The notes under the pieces were generated by a model. That model worked only from the letters and a program-made list of their open reading frames with translations. It searched no databases and was not told the DNA's origin. From positions 1 to 64,000 of the forward strand of contig NZ_JAAVUQ010000042.1 in NCBI RefSeq assembly GCF_018449515.1: a stretch of 64,000 bases of DNA. Direction: 5' to 3'. How positions within the stretch are numbered: position 1 is the first letter of the stretch; each line of letters starts with the position of its first letter. The translations under genes and the position numbers were made by a program. Shown piece after piece: positions 44,222 through 53,574 of the stretch. Origin of the DNA: Caballeronia sp. dw_19 (lineage in GTDB: Bacteria; Pseudomonadota; Gammaproteobacteria; Burkholderiales; Burkholderiaceae).

Positions 44222-46033
44222 TTACGGGCGCTCCCGGGTTACGTCATCTTTGTGCCTGTTCAGTAATGCAAACCGTTTCTTCAGATGATGCAGGGGAGAT
44301 CGCCGGAACATCTCGCGCCGCTCCTCTTCCTCGAAGAACGCGAGCGACGGCTTCACGAGGTCGCTACGGCTTATCAAGCCCACCAGACGACGCGACTGCG
44401 CGTCCGACACCACCGGCAACCGCTCGAGTCCATGCACCGCCAGCCGGTTGGACACGATCCGGCAAGTTTCCCCGGGCAACGCCATGATCGGTGTGTTTGC
44501 GCCGAACAGGTCGCTCATGACCTGCATGGCTGGATTGCCGGTGCGCGCGATCAATCCGTCTCGCTCGATCATTCCCACCAGCGCGCCGTCTCGCGTCACC
44601 GGAAACGCGCGATGGTTTTGTTTTTCACCAAAGTATTTCGCCATCACCTCGGCGACCGGCAGCGCTGCATCGATCGTCTGGACCTTGCGCGTCATGACTT
44701 CCTCGACGAAATGGCGTTCGAGAGGATCGATGCCGTACTCCCGATAGATGTGGTAACCGCGGCGTGCGATCTTCTCGGTCAGGATGGAGCGCCGCATCAG
44801 CAGTACCGTGAATCCGTAGGCGACAGCCGAAGCCATGAGCAGGGGCAACAGTACGTTGGCGTCATGGGTGAGTTCGAACGCGAATACGGTTGCCATGATC
44901 GGTGCGCGCATCATTCCGCCGAGCGTCGCCGCCATGAAGACCAGCGGCCATACTGCCGGCTCCCCGCCAGGCAGGAACGGTCCGACGATGGTTCCCATGG
45001 CCGCACCCATCATCAGCAGCGGAGCGAGTACGCCTCCAGACGTGCCGGAGCCGAGGGCGATGACCCAGATGATCGCCTTCACCAGTATCAAGCCGGCCAC
45101 GACGCTGATAGCAAGATGGTTGTGCAGCAAATCGCCGATGACGTCATACCCTACGCCGAGCGCGCGTGGCTCGACATATCCACCGATGCCCACGGCAATG
45201 CCGCCAAGCGCCGGCCACCACATCCAGTGGATCGGCAATTTGCCGAAGAGGTCCTCGACCTTGTATAGCGCCGATGACAGGCCCCAGGACATCGCGCCGG
45301 CCATGAGACCCGCAACCACGCATGAAACGAGGCCGAGCGGACCCAGTGCGATGGTTTGCAACGGGAAGAGGGCGCCGCTGCCGATCAGAAGGGGCCGGGT
45401 GAAACCGGCCACCGCGCACGCGACGGCAACGGGCAGCAGGCTACGCGGGCGCAGTTCGAACAGCAACAGTTCGACCGCGAGCAGGACGGCGGCTACAGGC
45501 GTACCGAAAACCGCGGTCATGCCGGCGACGGCGCCGGCAACGAGCAGCGTCTTGCGTTCACCCGCTGTCAAATGGAAATACTGCGCGAGCAGCGACCCCA
45601 GTGCGCCGCCTGTCATGATGATTGGCCCTTCCGCACCGAACGGGCCGCCGCTGCCGATGGCGATGGCGGAGGAAAGAGGCTTGAGCACGGCGACCTTCGG
45701 CGACATCTTGCTCTTGCCGAACAGGATGGCTTCGATCGCTTCCGGAATGCCATGCCCGCGGATGGCTTCGCTGCCATAGCGCGCGATCAGTCCAATCACG
45801 AGTCCGCCGATTACGGGAATCACGATCACCCACAGACCGAGAGTATTTCCGGCGGGCGAGCGACCGTCGAACGATAGCGACTGGAAGAAGAAAAGGTTGG
45901 TGAAAAAATTGATCAGGTGGAGCAGGACATAGGCCGTGACCGTGCTCAACGCGCCGATCACTACTGCAATGGCCGTGATGCGCAACAGGTGAGCATTCGC
46001 TGCAAAATCCCCTCTTGAAGCGTTTTCGTGCAC
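44222..46033 (-). CDS. ClC chloride channel/antiporter with CBS pair
   Basis: This 603-residue protein has a ClC membrane core (about 15-430) and two C-terminal CBS domains (about 450-580; MTRKVQTIDAALPVAEVM and RRLVGLISRSDLVK). Filter motifs appear as GHGIPE, GSGGPFGAEGP and GSGTSGGVLAPLLM. The gating-glutamate motif is GAEGP where many have GREGP, with the glutamate kept. The CBS pair may sense nucleotides. A MarR regulator gene lies 107 bp upstream on the same strand. Whether it transports chloride, fluoride or another anion cannot be stated. Confidence 0.92.
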   Translation of the reverse strand: MHENASRGDFAANAHLLRITAIAVVIGALSTVTAYVLLHLINFFTNLFFFQSLSFDGRSPAGNTLGLWVIVIPVIGGLVIGLIARYGSEAIRGHGIPEAIEAILFGKSKMSPKVAVLKPLSSAIAIGSGGPFGAEGPIIMTGGALGSLLAQYFHLTAGERKTLLVAGAVAGMTAVFGTPVAAVLLAVELLLFELRPRSLLPVAVACAVAGFTRPLLIGSGALFPLQTIALGPLGLVSCVVAGLMAGAMSWGLSSALYKVEDLFGKLPIHWMWWPALGGIAVGIGGYVEPRALGVGYDVIGDLLHNHLAISVVAGLILVKAIIWVIALGSGTSGGVLAPLLMMGAAMGTIVGPFLPGGEPAVWPLVFMAATLGGMMRAPIMATVFAFELTHDANVLLPLLMASAVAYGFTVLLMRRSILTEKIARRGYHIYREYGIDPLERHFVEEVMTRKVQTIDAALPVAEVMAKYFGEKQNHRAFPVTRDGALVGMIERDGLIARTGNPAMQVMSDLFGANTPIMALPGETCRIVSNRLAVHGLERLPVVSDAQSRRLVGLISRSDLVKPSLAFFEEEERREMFRRSPLHHLKKRFALLNRHKDDVTRERP

Positions 46034-46140
46034 ATTAACTCCTCATCAATTCAGATTTGCGTTGCATCGGCTGCCGGAACGGCGTGACCTTGCTGAAATT
46101 GAAATGCCGGCAAAGGTGGGCAGTGTCGGTATGCCCTGAT

Positions 46141-46554
46141 CTAAAGGTCGATCTGCGGAACGCGGAAGGTGCCCGCGAGGGACTTCAGTTCTGCCCGATG
46201 CAATTGGGCGAGCCGCGAGAGGATCTTCTCTCCGGGTTTCAGCAAATGAACCTCGACCTGACGGCGATCGATTTCGCTAGGCTTTCTCTTGACCAAGTCC
46301 AGCGCCTCGCACCGGGACACGAGCGAAACGACTCCGTGGTGATGTGCCTGAAGCCGCTCAGCCAGTTCGCCGACAGTTGCCCAGTCCCGGTCCGGGTAGC
46401 CCTTGATATGCAACAACAGCAAATACTGCAGCGGAGTAATGCCTTCGTCCTGAGCAGCCTGCTCGGAGAACCGCTCGAACCGCCGCATCTGGTAACGAAA
46501 TTCGGACAGCTGTTCAAAGTCTTCTTTTCTCAAGGTGCGAAAGGTTTCTTTCAT
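46141..46554 (-). CDS. MarR-family transcriptional regulator
   Basis: This 137-residue winged-helix regulator has the recognition region WATVGELAERLQAHHHGVVSLVSRCEALDLVKRKPSEIDRRQVEVHL. The start at 46554 (MKETFRTLRKEDFEQL) is preferred. An upstream in-frame ATG at 46590 would overlap a 17-bp inverted repeat that looks like the regulator's own operator. It lies upstream of the ClC gene on the same strand and probably controls it. The ligand is unknown. Confidence 0.85.
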   Translation of the reverse strand: MKETFRTLRKEDFEQLSEFRYQMRRFERFSEQAAQDEGITPLQYLLLLHIKGYPDRDWATVGELAERLQAHHHGVVSLVSRCEALDLVKRKPSEIDRRQVEVHLLKPGEKILSRLAQLHRAELKSLAGTFRVPQIDL

Positions 46555-46588
46555 GGGGATAGTCCAGTCAGGATCCTGGATTAAAATC

Positions 46589-46605
46589 ATATCACATCAT
46601 GATAT
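46589..46605 (-). promoter_or_regulatory. Inverted repeat, likely MarR operator
   Basis: ATATCA-CATCA-TGATAT is a perfect 6-bp inverted repeat with a 5-bp spacer in an AT-rich stretch, 35 bp upstream of the regulator start. MarR proteins typically bind such sites of 16-20 bp overlapping their promoter. Confidence 0.6.
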
Positions 46606-46943
46606 ATATGGGAGCGTGCTGAATGTGCAGGACCGGGAGGCCCTGGAGTGACGAGCGCTTGGCTGGTGGGCGACAGCGCATGCAGTGCGCTGCCACGCAC
46701 GTCAGTGATAGCAACTATATGATGGGCTGCGGTGGCTGCTTCAAAATTGGGAGTGCGAACGATCGGTCAGGGGTGCGCAAGTCCCGTAGATTCCCTATTC
46801 CCTTTTGCGTGCACGGAGGGGGGGGCGACGTACCCCCAAGTCAGGACATGAGGCGGACCAGAAGCGGCGTTCCACGCAAGGTCGGTACAACCATGCTGAG
46901 CGCGCTTTTCAATAACCATTCCGGGGACCGCCGCACCGCCCCC
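46606..46943. other. Intergenic region without a gene
   Basis: The 338 bp between the MarR promoter and the 3' end of rcoM carry no recognisable gene or RNA. A run of nine G (around 46818) and AT/GC swings make it look unconstrained. No clear rcoM terminator was identified. Confidence 0.4.
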
Positions 46944-47750
46944 TTAAACCACTCCAAGCAACTCTTTCAATTGCGCGGTTCTCGACCGGCTAACCGGAAC
47001 CTGGGTCTGATCGGCGTCGTCCATTACAAGGTTGACGCTCTCCTCCGACTTGACCAGTTCGACCGCATACGGAAGGCTCACGATATGACTGCGGTGCACG
47101 CGTAAATAGATGCTGTCGTCGAGTCGCAGTTCGAGATCCGCTAGCGAAAGATTGGAAAGATACCGATCATCCCGGGTGACAATCGTCGTGTAATGTCCGT
47201 CCCCCTGAAAGCGGACGATGTCCTTGAGATCGATCAGGATCACGCGGTTCTTCCGGTAGACCGGAATCTTGAACAGCCGGCGCGGCAGTGCAGCATTGCC
47301 GCCGGATTGCTGCCCCGACGGCTCGGTCGTGAGATCGGTGACATCGTAGAAAATCATGCAGGTGCCGCAAGCACCCTGGGCGCCGCTCATTTTCGACACC
47401 TTGATCATCAGGATCCGGTCGGGGATGTTGATCATCATCGCCACCGGCGGCGGCGACTTGATCGGGCAGCCGCCCGCGTCCTTCGATTGCAGCAGGAAGC
47501 GCAGCTTGTCGCGGCTCTTCTCCGGGTGTAACTGCACCACGTCGATGCCGAACAGCTTGTCCTGGCTGACCCCCAGCGACTGCTCGCCGGCCGGCCCGAG
47601 GATTTGCAGCGCGACGTCGTTAAAAGCCGTCACGTGCCCTTGCTCGTCGAGCCAGACCATCCCCGGATTGAACTGCTCCAGCTTATGCTGGAATGTCTCG
47701 TTGCGACGATGTTCCGACGTCGGCGGCCCGGCGTGTTCAAACGGTTTCAT
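46944..47750 (-). CDS. rcoM: RcoM, CO-sensing heme-PAS-LytTR regulator
   Basis: This 268-residue one-component regulator has an N-terminal PAS domain (about 20-150) and a C-terminal LytTR DNA-binding domain (about 165-268, RLFKIPVYRKNRVILIDLKDIVRFQGDG). It matches RcoM, which binds heme and activates CO-oxidation genes when CO replaces a heme ligand. Candidate ligands are His75 (VVQLHPEKSRD), Cys95 (GGCPIK) and Met105 (PVAMMIN), one position off the reported His74, Cys94 and Met104. AGGAGG precedes the ATG at 47750; the frame is open upstream but not conserved. It is divergent from coxM. Confidence 0.93.
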   Translation of the reverse strand: MKPFEHAGPPTSEHRRNETFQHKLEQFNPGMVWLDEQGHVTAFNDVALQILGPAGEQSLGVSQDKLFGIDVVQLHPEKSRDKLRFLLQSKDAGGCPIKSPPPVAMMINIPDRILMIKVSKMSGAQGACGTCMIFYDVTDLTTEPSGQQSGGNAALPRRLFKIPVYRKNRVILIDLKDIVRFQGDGHYTTIVTRDDRYLSNLSLADLELRLDDSIYLRVHRSHIVSLPYAVELVKSEESVNLVMDDADQTQVPVSRSRTAQLKELLGVV

Positions 47751-48126
47751 CCAAGGCCTCCTGCCCTGAAAAGCGGTCGCCGCTCTCTGGCGGCTGTTCT
47801 TTGTTGTATGTCTTTTCCGAAATTCGCGCAAGTTTTCGAGCCGTTCACGCAGGTAAACCCGCCATTCACGAAATCCGCTTGAACTGCTGCGCTGCGTCGT
47901 GAAATCGTGATTTTTCGGGTCGGGCGGGCAAAGCGTCGCGCATGGCGGGTCACTCGGCCCGTCTCGGGTTTCATGCCCGTTTTCCGTTAATTGGCGCAAG
48001 CGAACTGCCGTTCGGGAAATCGCGTTGAATGGCGGCGCCAGAATGTGAAATGCTCATCAAAGGCTAATACAAAACGCTTCATTTACGCTTCAGTTCGCCG
48101 GCGGATGAAAACCAAAGGAGGCCAGT
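47751..48126 (+). promoter_or_regulatory. rcoM-cox divergent control region
   Basis: This 376-bp region separates the two starts. LytTR-type half-sites are visible on the plus strand: TCCGTTAAT (47983-47991) fits the LytTR consensus fully and GCCGTTCGG (48007-48015) fits at 8 of 9 positions, 24 bp apart. GCCCGT direct repeats occur at 47957 and 47975. AAAGGAGG sits just before coxM. An exact promoter could not be set. No gene lies in the region. Confidence 0.5.
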
Positions 48127-48993
48127 GTGATCCCCCGTCCATTCGACTATTACGTTCCGCGTACCTTGCCCGAGGCTGTCGCTCTGCTGAGCGAGCATGG
48201 CGACACTGCCAAGCTGCTTGCCGGCGGCCACAGCCTGCTGCCAATGATGAAGCTGCGCATGGCCGAACCAGGTCAACTGATTGACCTGGGCAAGCTTGCG
48301 GAGCTAAAGGGCATCCGCGAGGCTGGCAACGAAATTCGCATTGGCGCGATGACCACCGAGAACGAACTGATCTGGTCCGGATTGCTGCAAACACAATGTC
48401 CGCTGATCGTGGAGGGCGCGCGCCAGATTTCGGATCCGCAAGTCCGCTACCGGGGTACGCTGGGCGGCGACATTTCGCACGGCGATCCAGGCAACGATCA
48501 CCCGGCGCTGATGTTGGCGCTCGATGCATCGTTCGTGCTCGTGGGTACAGACGGCGAACGTGTCGTGCCCGCCGATGGGTTCTTTCTCGGCACTTATATG
48601 ACGCTGCTCGAACCCGGCGAGATCCTGACAGAGATCCGCATACCCATTCCCGCAGCCGGAAGCGGCTATTGCTACGCGAAGCTCAAGCGCAAGACCGGTG
48701 ACTTCGCGACCGCGGCCGCGGCAGTGACGCTGCGCATGAGCGGCGGCACTGTGGCCGACGTGCGCATTGCTCTGACGAATGTCGCGGACACCGCCTTCCG
48801 GGCGACCGGCGCGGAGCGGTCGCTGCTAGGCAAGCCCATCGATGAACAAACGATAGCCGAGGCCGCGAGTCAGGCGATGGCCGCTTGCGCACCGGTTGCA
48901 GATCTGCGCGGCGACATCGAATACAAGACGGCGATGGCGGGCGAAATGACGCGACGGGCCTTGGCCACTGCCTTTTCGCGCGCAGTTCATTGA
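48127..48993 (+). CDS. coxM: CO dehydrogenase medium (FAD) subunit
   Basis: This 288-residue flavoprotein subunit of aerobic CO dehydrogenase passes electrons from the iron-sulfur centres to the quinone pool. FAD-contact motifs AGGHS (32-36) and TLGG (111-114) fall at the positions reported for Oligotropha CoxM. The start is GTG with AAAGGAGG before it. It is the first gene of coxMSLGDEF-mocA and is transcribed away from rcoM. Confidence 0.95.
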   Translation: MIPRPFDYYVPRTLPEAVALLSEHGDTAKLLAGGHSLLPMMKLRMAEPGQLIDLGKLAELKGIREAGNEIRIGAMTTENELIWSGLLQTQCPLIVEGARQISDPQVRYRGTLGGDISHGDPGNDHPALMLALDASFVLVGTDGERVVPADGFFLGTYMTLLEPGEILTEIRIPIPAAGSGYCYAKLKRKTGDFATAAAAVTLRMSGGTVADVRIALTNVADTAFRATGAERSLLGKPIDEQTIAEAASQAMAACAPVADLRGDIEYKTAMAGEMTRRALATAFSRAVH

Positions 48994-49039
48994 GCATTGG
49001 GTAATTGAGTATCGAGCGCGATTTCCTGGAGATCGAGAC

Positions 49040-49561
49040 ATGAACAAGAAAGTCATGGTGTCGTTCAAGCTGAACGGCAAGGAAACCGATGTGGTGACCG
49101 AGCCGCGCGAATTGCTGATTCATACGCTGCGCGAAAAGTGCCTTCACACCGGGCCGCATATCGGTTGCGAGACTTCGCATTGCGGCGCATGTACGGTCGA
49201 TTTCGACGGCATGTCGGTGAAATCCTGCACAGTGCTGACCGTGCAGGCCGAAGGCGCGCAGGTGCTGACCGTCGAAGGCCTCGCGCAGGGCGGTGAACTT
49301 CATGCGCTGCAGGAAGGGTTCATGCAGGAGCACGGTCTTCAATGCGGCTTCTGTACGCCGGGCATGCTGATGCGTGCCTATCGGTTATTGCAGGAAAACC
49401 CCGACCCGAGTGAAGAGGAGATCCGTTACTGGATGGCGGGCAACCTGTGCCGCTGCACGGGTTATCAGAATATCGTGAAGGCCGTGCAATACGCCGCGCG
49501 CAAGCTGCGCGGCGAACCGGTCGAGACCTCGCACCCGCTGATGGCAGCGCACGCGCACTGA
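49040..49561 (+). CDS. coxS: CO dehydrogenase small (2x[2Fe-2S]) subunit
   Basis: This 173-residue iron-sulfur subunit has a plant-type [2Fe-2S] cluster held by Cys43, Cys48, Cys51 and Cys63. The second cluster uses Cys102, Cys105, Cys137 and Cys139 (QCGFCTPGM, LCRCTGYQNI). All eight ligands are present. It relays electrons from the Mo-Cu site of CoxL to FAD in CoxM. It is followed 16 bp later by coxL. Confidence 0.96.
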   Translation: MNKKVMVSFKLNGKETDVVTEPRELLIHTLREKCLHTGPHIGCETSHCGACTVDFDGMSVKSCTVLTVQAEGAQVLTVEGLAQGGELHALQEGFMQEHGLQCGFCTPGMLMRAYRLLQENPDPSEEEIRYWMAGNLCRCTGYQNIVKAVQYAARKLRGEPVETSHPLMAAHAH

Positions 49562-49577
49562 CACCAGGAGAACCGTG

Positions 49578-51989
49578 ATGGGAAACATTGACACCAATCT
49601 CGATCGTCTCGCCGCGCTGGAAGGCATGGGCTGTTCGCGCAAACGCCGCGAGGATCCGCGCTTCATTCAGGGCAAAGGCACTTACGTCGACGACATCAAG
49701 ATGCCGGGCATGCTGTTTGGAATAATGGTTCGTAGTCCATATGCTCATGCGCGGATCAAGAAAATCGACAAATCGCGCGCGCTCGCCCATCCTGGCGTGC
49801 ATGCGGTACTGACCGCTGACGACCTGAAGCCGCTCAAGCTTCACTGGATGCCGACACTCGCGGGCGATGTGCAGGCGGTGCTCGCCGACGAAAAGGTCTG
49901 CTTCCAGAACCAGGAGGTGGCATTCGTCGTGGCCGACGATCGTTATGTCGCCGCCGATGCCGCGGAACTGGTGGAAGTGGAGTACGAGGAACTGCCGGCG
50001 GTAGTCGATCCGTTCGCCGCCCTTGCCCCGGATGCGCCAGTGATCCGCGAGGACATCCGCGACAAGCAGACTGGCGCGCACGGCGCACGCACGCATCCGA
50101 ATCATATTTTCACGTGGAATATCGGCGACAAGGACAAGACTGATCGCGTATTCGACAACGCGGACGTGACCGTGGTGCAGGACATGCTGTATCCGCGCGT
50201 GCATCCGTGTCCGCTGGAGACCTGCGGTTGCGTTGCATCGTTCGATAAGGCGCGAGGCGATCTGACGGTCTACATCACGTCACAGGCGCCGCATGTCGTG
50301 CGCACGGTGGTGGGCTTGTTGTCGTCCATTCCGGAGTCGAAGATTCGCATCATCTCGCCGGACATTGGCGGCGGTTTCGGCAACAAGGTCGGCGTGTATC
50401 CCGGCTATGTCGTATCGATTGTCGCGTCGATCGTGCTCGGGCGGCCCGTCAAGTGGATCGAGTCGCGTATCGAGAACCTGAGTTCGACGGCTTTCGCACG
50501 CGACTATCACATGACGGGCGAACTGGCCGCTGACAGCGACGGCCGGATCAAGGCGCTGCGGGTGCACGTCACGGCGGATCATGGCGCGTTCGATGCCTGC
50601 GCCGATCCCACCAAGTGGCCCGCCGGCATGTTCCACGTCTGCACCGGTTCCTACGCAATCCCCAACGCGTTCGTCTCGGTCACTGGCGTTTATACGAACA
50701 AGTTTCCAGGCGGCGTTGCTTATCGATGCTCGTTCAGGGTGACGGAGGCGGTCTATCTGATTGAGCGGATGGTCGACGTGCTGGCGCAGAAACTCGGTAT
50801 CGACAAGGCCGAAATACGCTTGCGCAATTTCATCCACAAGGAGCAGTTCCCGTACACCACGCCGCTCGGACTTGAATACGACTCCGGCGACTACGAGCCG
50901 GCGTTCAAGAAGGTGCTTGCCGCTGTCGACTACCCGGCGTTGCGCGCCGAGCAGGCCGCGCGCCGTGCCGATCCGCACGCTGAGTGGTTGATGGGTATCG
51001 GCATGGTGAACTTCACCGAGATCGTGGGCGCGGGGCCGTCGAAGATGTGCGACATCCTGGGCGTCGGCATGTTCGATTCCTGCGAGATACGGGTACATCC
51101 GGACGGCTCGGCGATTGCGCGCATGGGCACGATCACGCAAGGGCAGGGCCATCAGACTACCTATGCGCAGATCATTGCTTCAGAGGCCGGGATTCCTGCC
51201 TCGGTGATTACGGTCGAGGAGGGCGATACCTCCACGGCGCCCTACGGGCTCGGCACTTATGGCTCGCGCTCGACCCCCGTGGCGGGCGCAGCAATCGCGC
51301 GGGCGTCGCGCAAGATCCGCGAGAAGGCCCGGCAGATTGCCGCGCATTTGCTGGAAGCCAGTCCAAACGACGTCGAGTTTGATCTCGACCGCTTCGTGCT
51401 CAAGGGCTCGCCGGAGCAGTTCAAGACCATCAAGCAAGTGGCCTGGGCCGCGTATAACAACGTCCCCAATGGTATGGAGATGGGGCTTGAGGCGGTGGAC
51501 TATTACGACCCCCCCAATTTCACGTTTCCGTTCGGCGCGTATGTCTGCGTGCTCGACGTGAATCGCTACACGGGGGAAACACGCGTGCGCCGCTTTTATG
51601 CACTCGACGATTGCGGCACGCGGATCAATCCGATGATCATCGAAGGGCAGATCCATGGTGGCTTGACGGAAGGGTTCGCGGTGGCGATGGGGCAGGAAAT
51701 GCCCTACGACGAAGCGGGCAATCTGCTGGGCGCAACGTTGCTGGATTATTTCATACCGACTTCGGCGGAGACGCCTCATTGGGAAACCGATTTCACCGTG
51801 ACGCCGTCGCCGCATCATCCGATTGGCGCGAAGGGCGTGGCTGAATCGCCGCACGTTGGATCGATTCCGTGTTTTACGTCGGCCATGGTCGATGCGTTCG
51901 CGCATCTGGGTGTGACGCACATGAATATGCCGCACAACGCGTATCGAGTGTGGCAGCAGTGCCATTCGTTGGGCCTGACCAGGCAATAG
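49578..51989 (+). CDS. coxL: CO dehydrogenase large (Mo-Cu) subunit, form I
   Basis: This catalytic subunit has 803 residues and binds molybdopterin cytosine dinucleotide and the Mo-S-Cu centre that oxidises CO to CO2. The loop AYRCSFR (Cys384) is the form I signature that separates true CO dehydrogenase from form II hydroxylases. The C-terminal active-site glutamate region is GAKGVAESP. ATG 49578 is chosen because AGGAG lies 7 bases away; GTG 49575 is also in frame. It is adjacent to rcoM, so CO induction is expected. Confidence 0.97.
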   Translation: MGNIDTNLDRLAALEGMGCSRKRREDPRFIQGKGTYVDDIKMPGMLFGIMVRSPYAHARIKKIDKSRALAHPGVHAVLTADDLKPLKLHWMPTLAGDVQAVLADEKVCFQNQEVAFVVADDRYVAADAAELVEVEYEELPAVVDPFAALAPDAPVIREDIRDKQTGAHGARTHPNHIFTWNIGDKDKTDRVFDNADVTVVQDMLYPRVHPCPLETCGCVASFDKARGDLTVYITSQAPHVVRTVVGLLSSIPESKIRIISPDIGGGFGNKVGVYPGYVVSIVASIVLGRPVKWIESRIENLSSTAFARDYHMTGELAADSDGRIKALRVHVTADHGAFDACADPTKWPAGMFHVCTGSYAIPNAFVSVTGVYTNKFPGGVAYRCSFRVTEAVYLIERMVDVLAQKLGIDKAEIRLRNFIHKEQFPYTTPLGLEYDSGDYEPAFKKVLAAVDYPALRAEQAARRADPHAEWLMGIGMVNFTEIVGAGPSKMCDILGVGMFDSCEIRVHPDGSAIARMGTITQGQGHQTTYAQIIASEAGIPASVITVEEGDTSTAPYGLGTYGSRSTPVAGAAIARASRKIREKARQIAAHLLEASPNDVEFDLDRFVLKGSPEQFKTIKQVAWAAYNNVPNGMEMGLEAVDYYDPPNFTFPFGAYVCVLDVNRYTGETRVRRFYALDDCGTRINPMIIEGQIHGGLTEGFAVAMGQEMPYDEAGNLLGATLLDYFIPTSAETPHWETDFTVTPSPHHPIGAKGVAESPHVGSIPCFTSAMVDAFAHLGVTHMNMPHNAYRVWQQCHSLGLTRQ

Positions 51990-52032
51990 TGATCCGGTTG
52001 CGGCGAAACTCGATTATGCAAAGGGTGATGGA

Positions 52033-52662
52033 ATGAAAGTCGTACTCGAAAAGGTGTTTCCACTAGACGCTTCGTCGGATAGCGCCTGGCAATTGCTGCA
52101 GGACATTGAGATGGTGGCCGGATGCATGCCCGGCGCGAAGATCACGGAACGCGTGGACGCGACCCATTACAAAGGCACGATCACCGTTCGGCTCGGTCCG
52201 GCCACGATGTCGTTCAAAGGCGATATCGAGGTGTTGAATCTCGACACGGCGGTGCGCAGTCTGCATCTGGTGGGTAAGGGAACGGACGCCACAGGCAGCT
52301 CGGCGGCATCGATGGATCTGGTCGCGAGTGTCCAGGCCACGGGCGACACGTGCGAGCTGACGGGCAGGAGCGAGGTGACGATGAGCGGCAAGGCCGCCGC
52401 GCTCGGAAGCCGGCTGATGGGTCCGGTCGCTGACCAGATGCTCAAGCAGTTCGTCGCCAACTTTGCGGCGCGGCTGCAGGCCTCTGCGACCCCGCAGGTG
52501 ACGCCCGTGGCATCGGAAGCACCGGGGAGCGTGCCCCAATCCGTCATGTCCGTCGCGCCGGAAGCCGCTCACGTCCCGCCCTCCGAGCTCAATGGCCTCG
52601 CGTTGGCGTGGGCGGTCATGCGCGAGTGGTTCCGTGGGCTTTTCGCCCGCAAGTCGGTCTGA
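52033..52662 (+). CDS. coxG: CoxG, SRPBCC-fold protein
   Basis: This 209-residue protein has a SRPBCC domain in residues 1-145 (FPLDASSDSAWQLLQDIEMVAGCMPGAKITERVDATHYKG). An Ala/Pro/Ser-rich linker follows, and then a C-terminal segment NGLALAWAVMREWFRGLFARK that is probably amphipathic and membrane-associated. In CO oxidisers CoxG helps anchor CO dehydrogenase at the membrane or deliver electrons to quinone. Here it sits between coxL and coxD instead of behind coxF. Confidence 0.9.
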   Translation: MKVVLEKVFPLDASSDSAWQLLQDIEMVAGCMPGAKITERVDATHYKGTITVRLGPATMSFKGDIEVLNLDTAVRSLHLVGKGTDATGSSAASMDLVASVQATGDTCELTGRSEVTMSGKAAALGSRLMGPVADQMLKQFVANFAARLQASATPQVTPVASEAPGSVPQSVMSVAPEAAHVPPSELNGLALAWAVMREWFRGLFARKSV

Positions 52663-52680
52663 GAGCGGACAGAGGCAGCC

Positions 52681-53574
52681 ATGGTGACCGACCGGATGAA
52701 CGATGTCGTGAGCCTGCAACACAGGCTGGAGGGTCATGGTTTTATCGCCGAGCGCAGCTTTGCGGCGACCCTCCTGCTGACGATGGAAATGCGTCGGCCG
52801 CTGTTGCTGGAGGGCGAGGCCGGCGTTGGCAAGACCGAGGTGGCGAAAGCGCTTGCGCGGCTCCTCGATACGCGGCTGATCCGGCTGCAATGCTACGAAG
52901 GCCTTGATGCGCACTCCGCGCTGTACGAGTGGAACTACCAGCATCAACTGCTCGCGATCAAGTTGTTTGAACAGGACGAGCGATCGGTTCTCGACAAGGA
53001 GCAGGATATTTTCTCCGAACGCTATCTGCTCAAGCGGCCGCTGCTCGAAGCGATCACGACGACGCCGGCGCCTGTCTTGCTGATCGACGAGATCGACCGC
53101 ACCGATGAAGCGTTCGAAGCCTATTTGCTGGAGTTGCTGTCCGACTTCCAGATGTCGATTCCCGAGCTTGGTGTGATACGCGCCACGGAAAAACCGTTCG
53201 TCATCCTGACTTCAAACGGAACGCGCGAGATCTCCGACGCGTTGCGCCGCCGCTGCCTGTATCAGTACATCGACTATCCGGGCTTCGAAAAGGAGTTGCT
53301 GATCGTGCGTACCCAGATTCCGGAAGTGCCGGAGAAACTGGCACGGCAGATGGTGGAGTTCGTGCAGTCGGTCAGGCAGATGGATTTGCAGAAAAAGCCC
53401 GGTCTGGCCGAGACACTCGACTGGGTATCTGCGTTGCTTCGTCTGGGGGTGAGCGTGATTGATACGGATGGCGTGGAGCAGATCATGGATTCGCTGCCCG
53501 CGCTCGTCAAGACGCGTGAGGATCAGGCCGGCCTGACACGGCCGGTCGTCGAGAAACTGGTGGCCGCATGTTGA
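52681..53574 (+). CDS. coxD: CoxD, MoxR-type AAA+ ATPase
   Basis: This 297-residue AAA+ protein has Walker A GEAGVGKT (45-52), Walker B VLLIDEIDR (132-140) and sensor residues around FVILTSNGTREISDALRRRC. CoxD is needed to build the Mo-S-Cu centre, acting as a partial chaperone with CoxE and CoxF. It overlaps the coxE start by 7 bp, indicating coupled translation of the maturation factors. Confidence 0.93.
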   Translation: MVTDRMNDVVSLQHRLEGHGFIAERSFAATLLLTMEMRRPLLLEGEAGVGKTEVAKALARLLDTRLIRLQCYEGLDAHSALYEWNYQHQLLAIKLFEQDERSVLDKEQDIFSERYLLKRPLLEAITTTPAPVLLIDEIDRTDEAFEAYLLELLSDFQMSIPELGVIRATEKPFVILTSNGTREISDALRRRCLYQYIDYPGFEKELLIVRTQIPEVPEKLARQMVEFVQSVRQMDLQKKPGLAETLDWVSALLRLGVSVIDTDGVEQIMDSLPALVKTREDQAGLTRPVVEKLVAAC

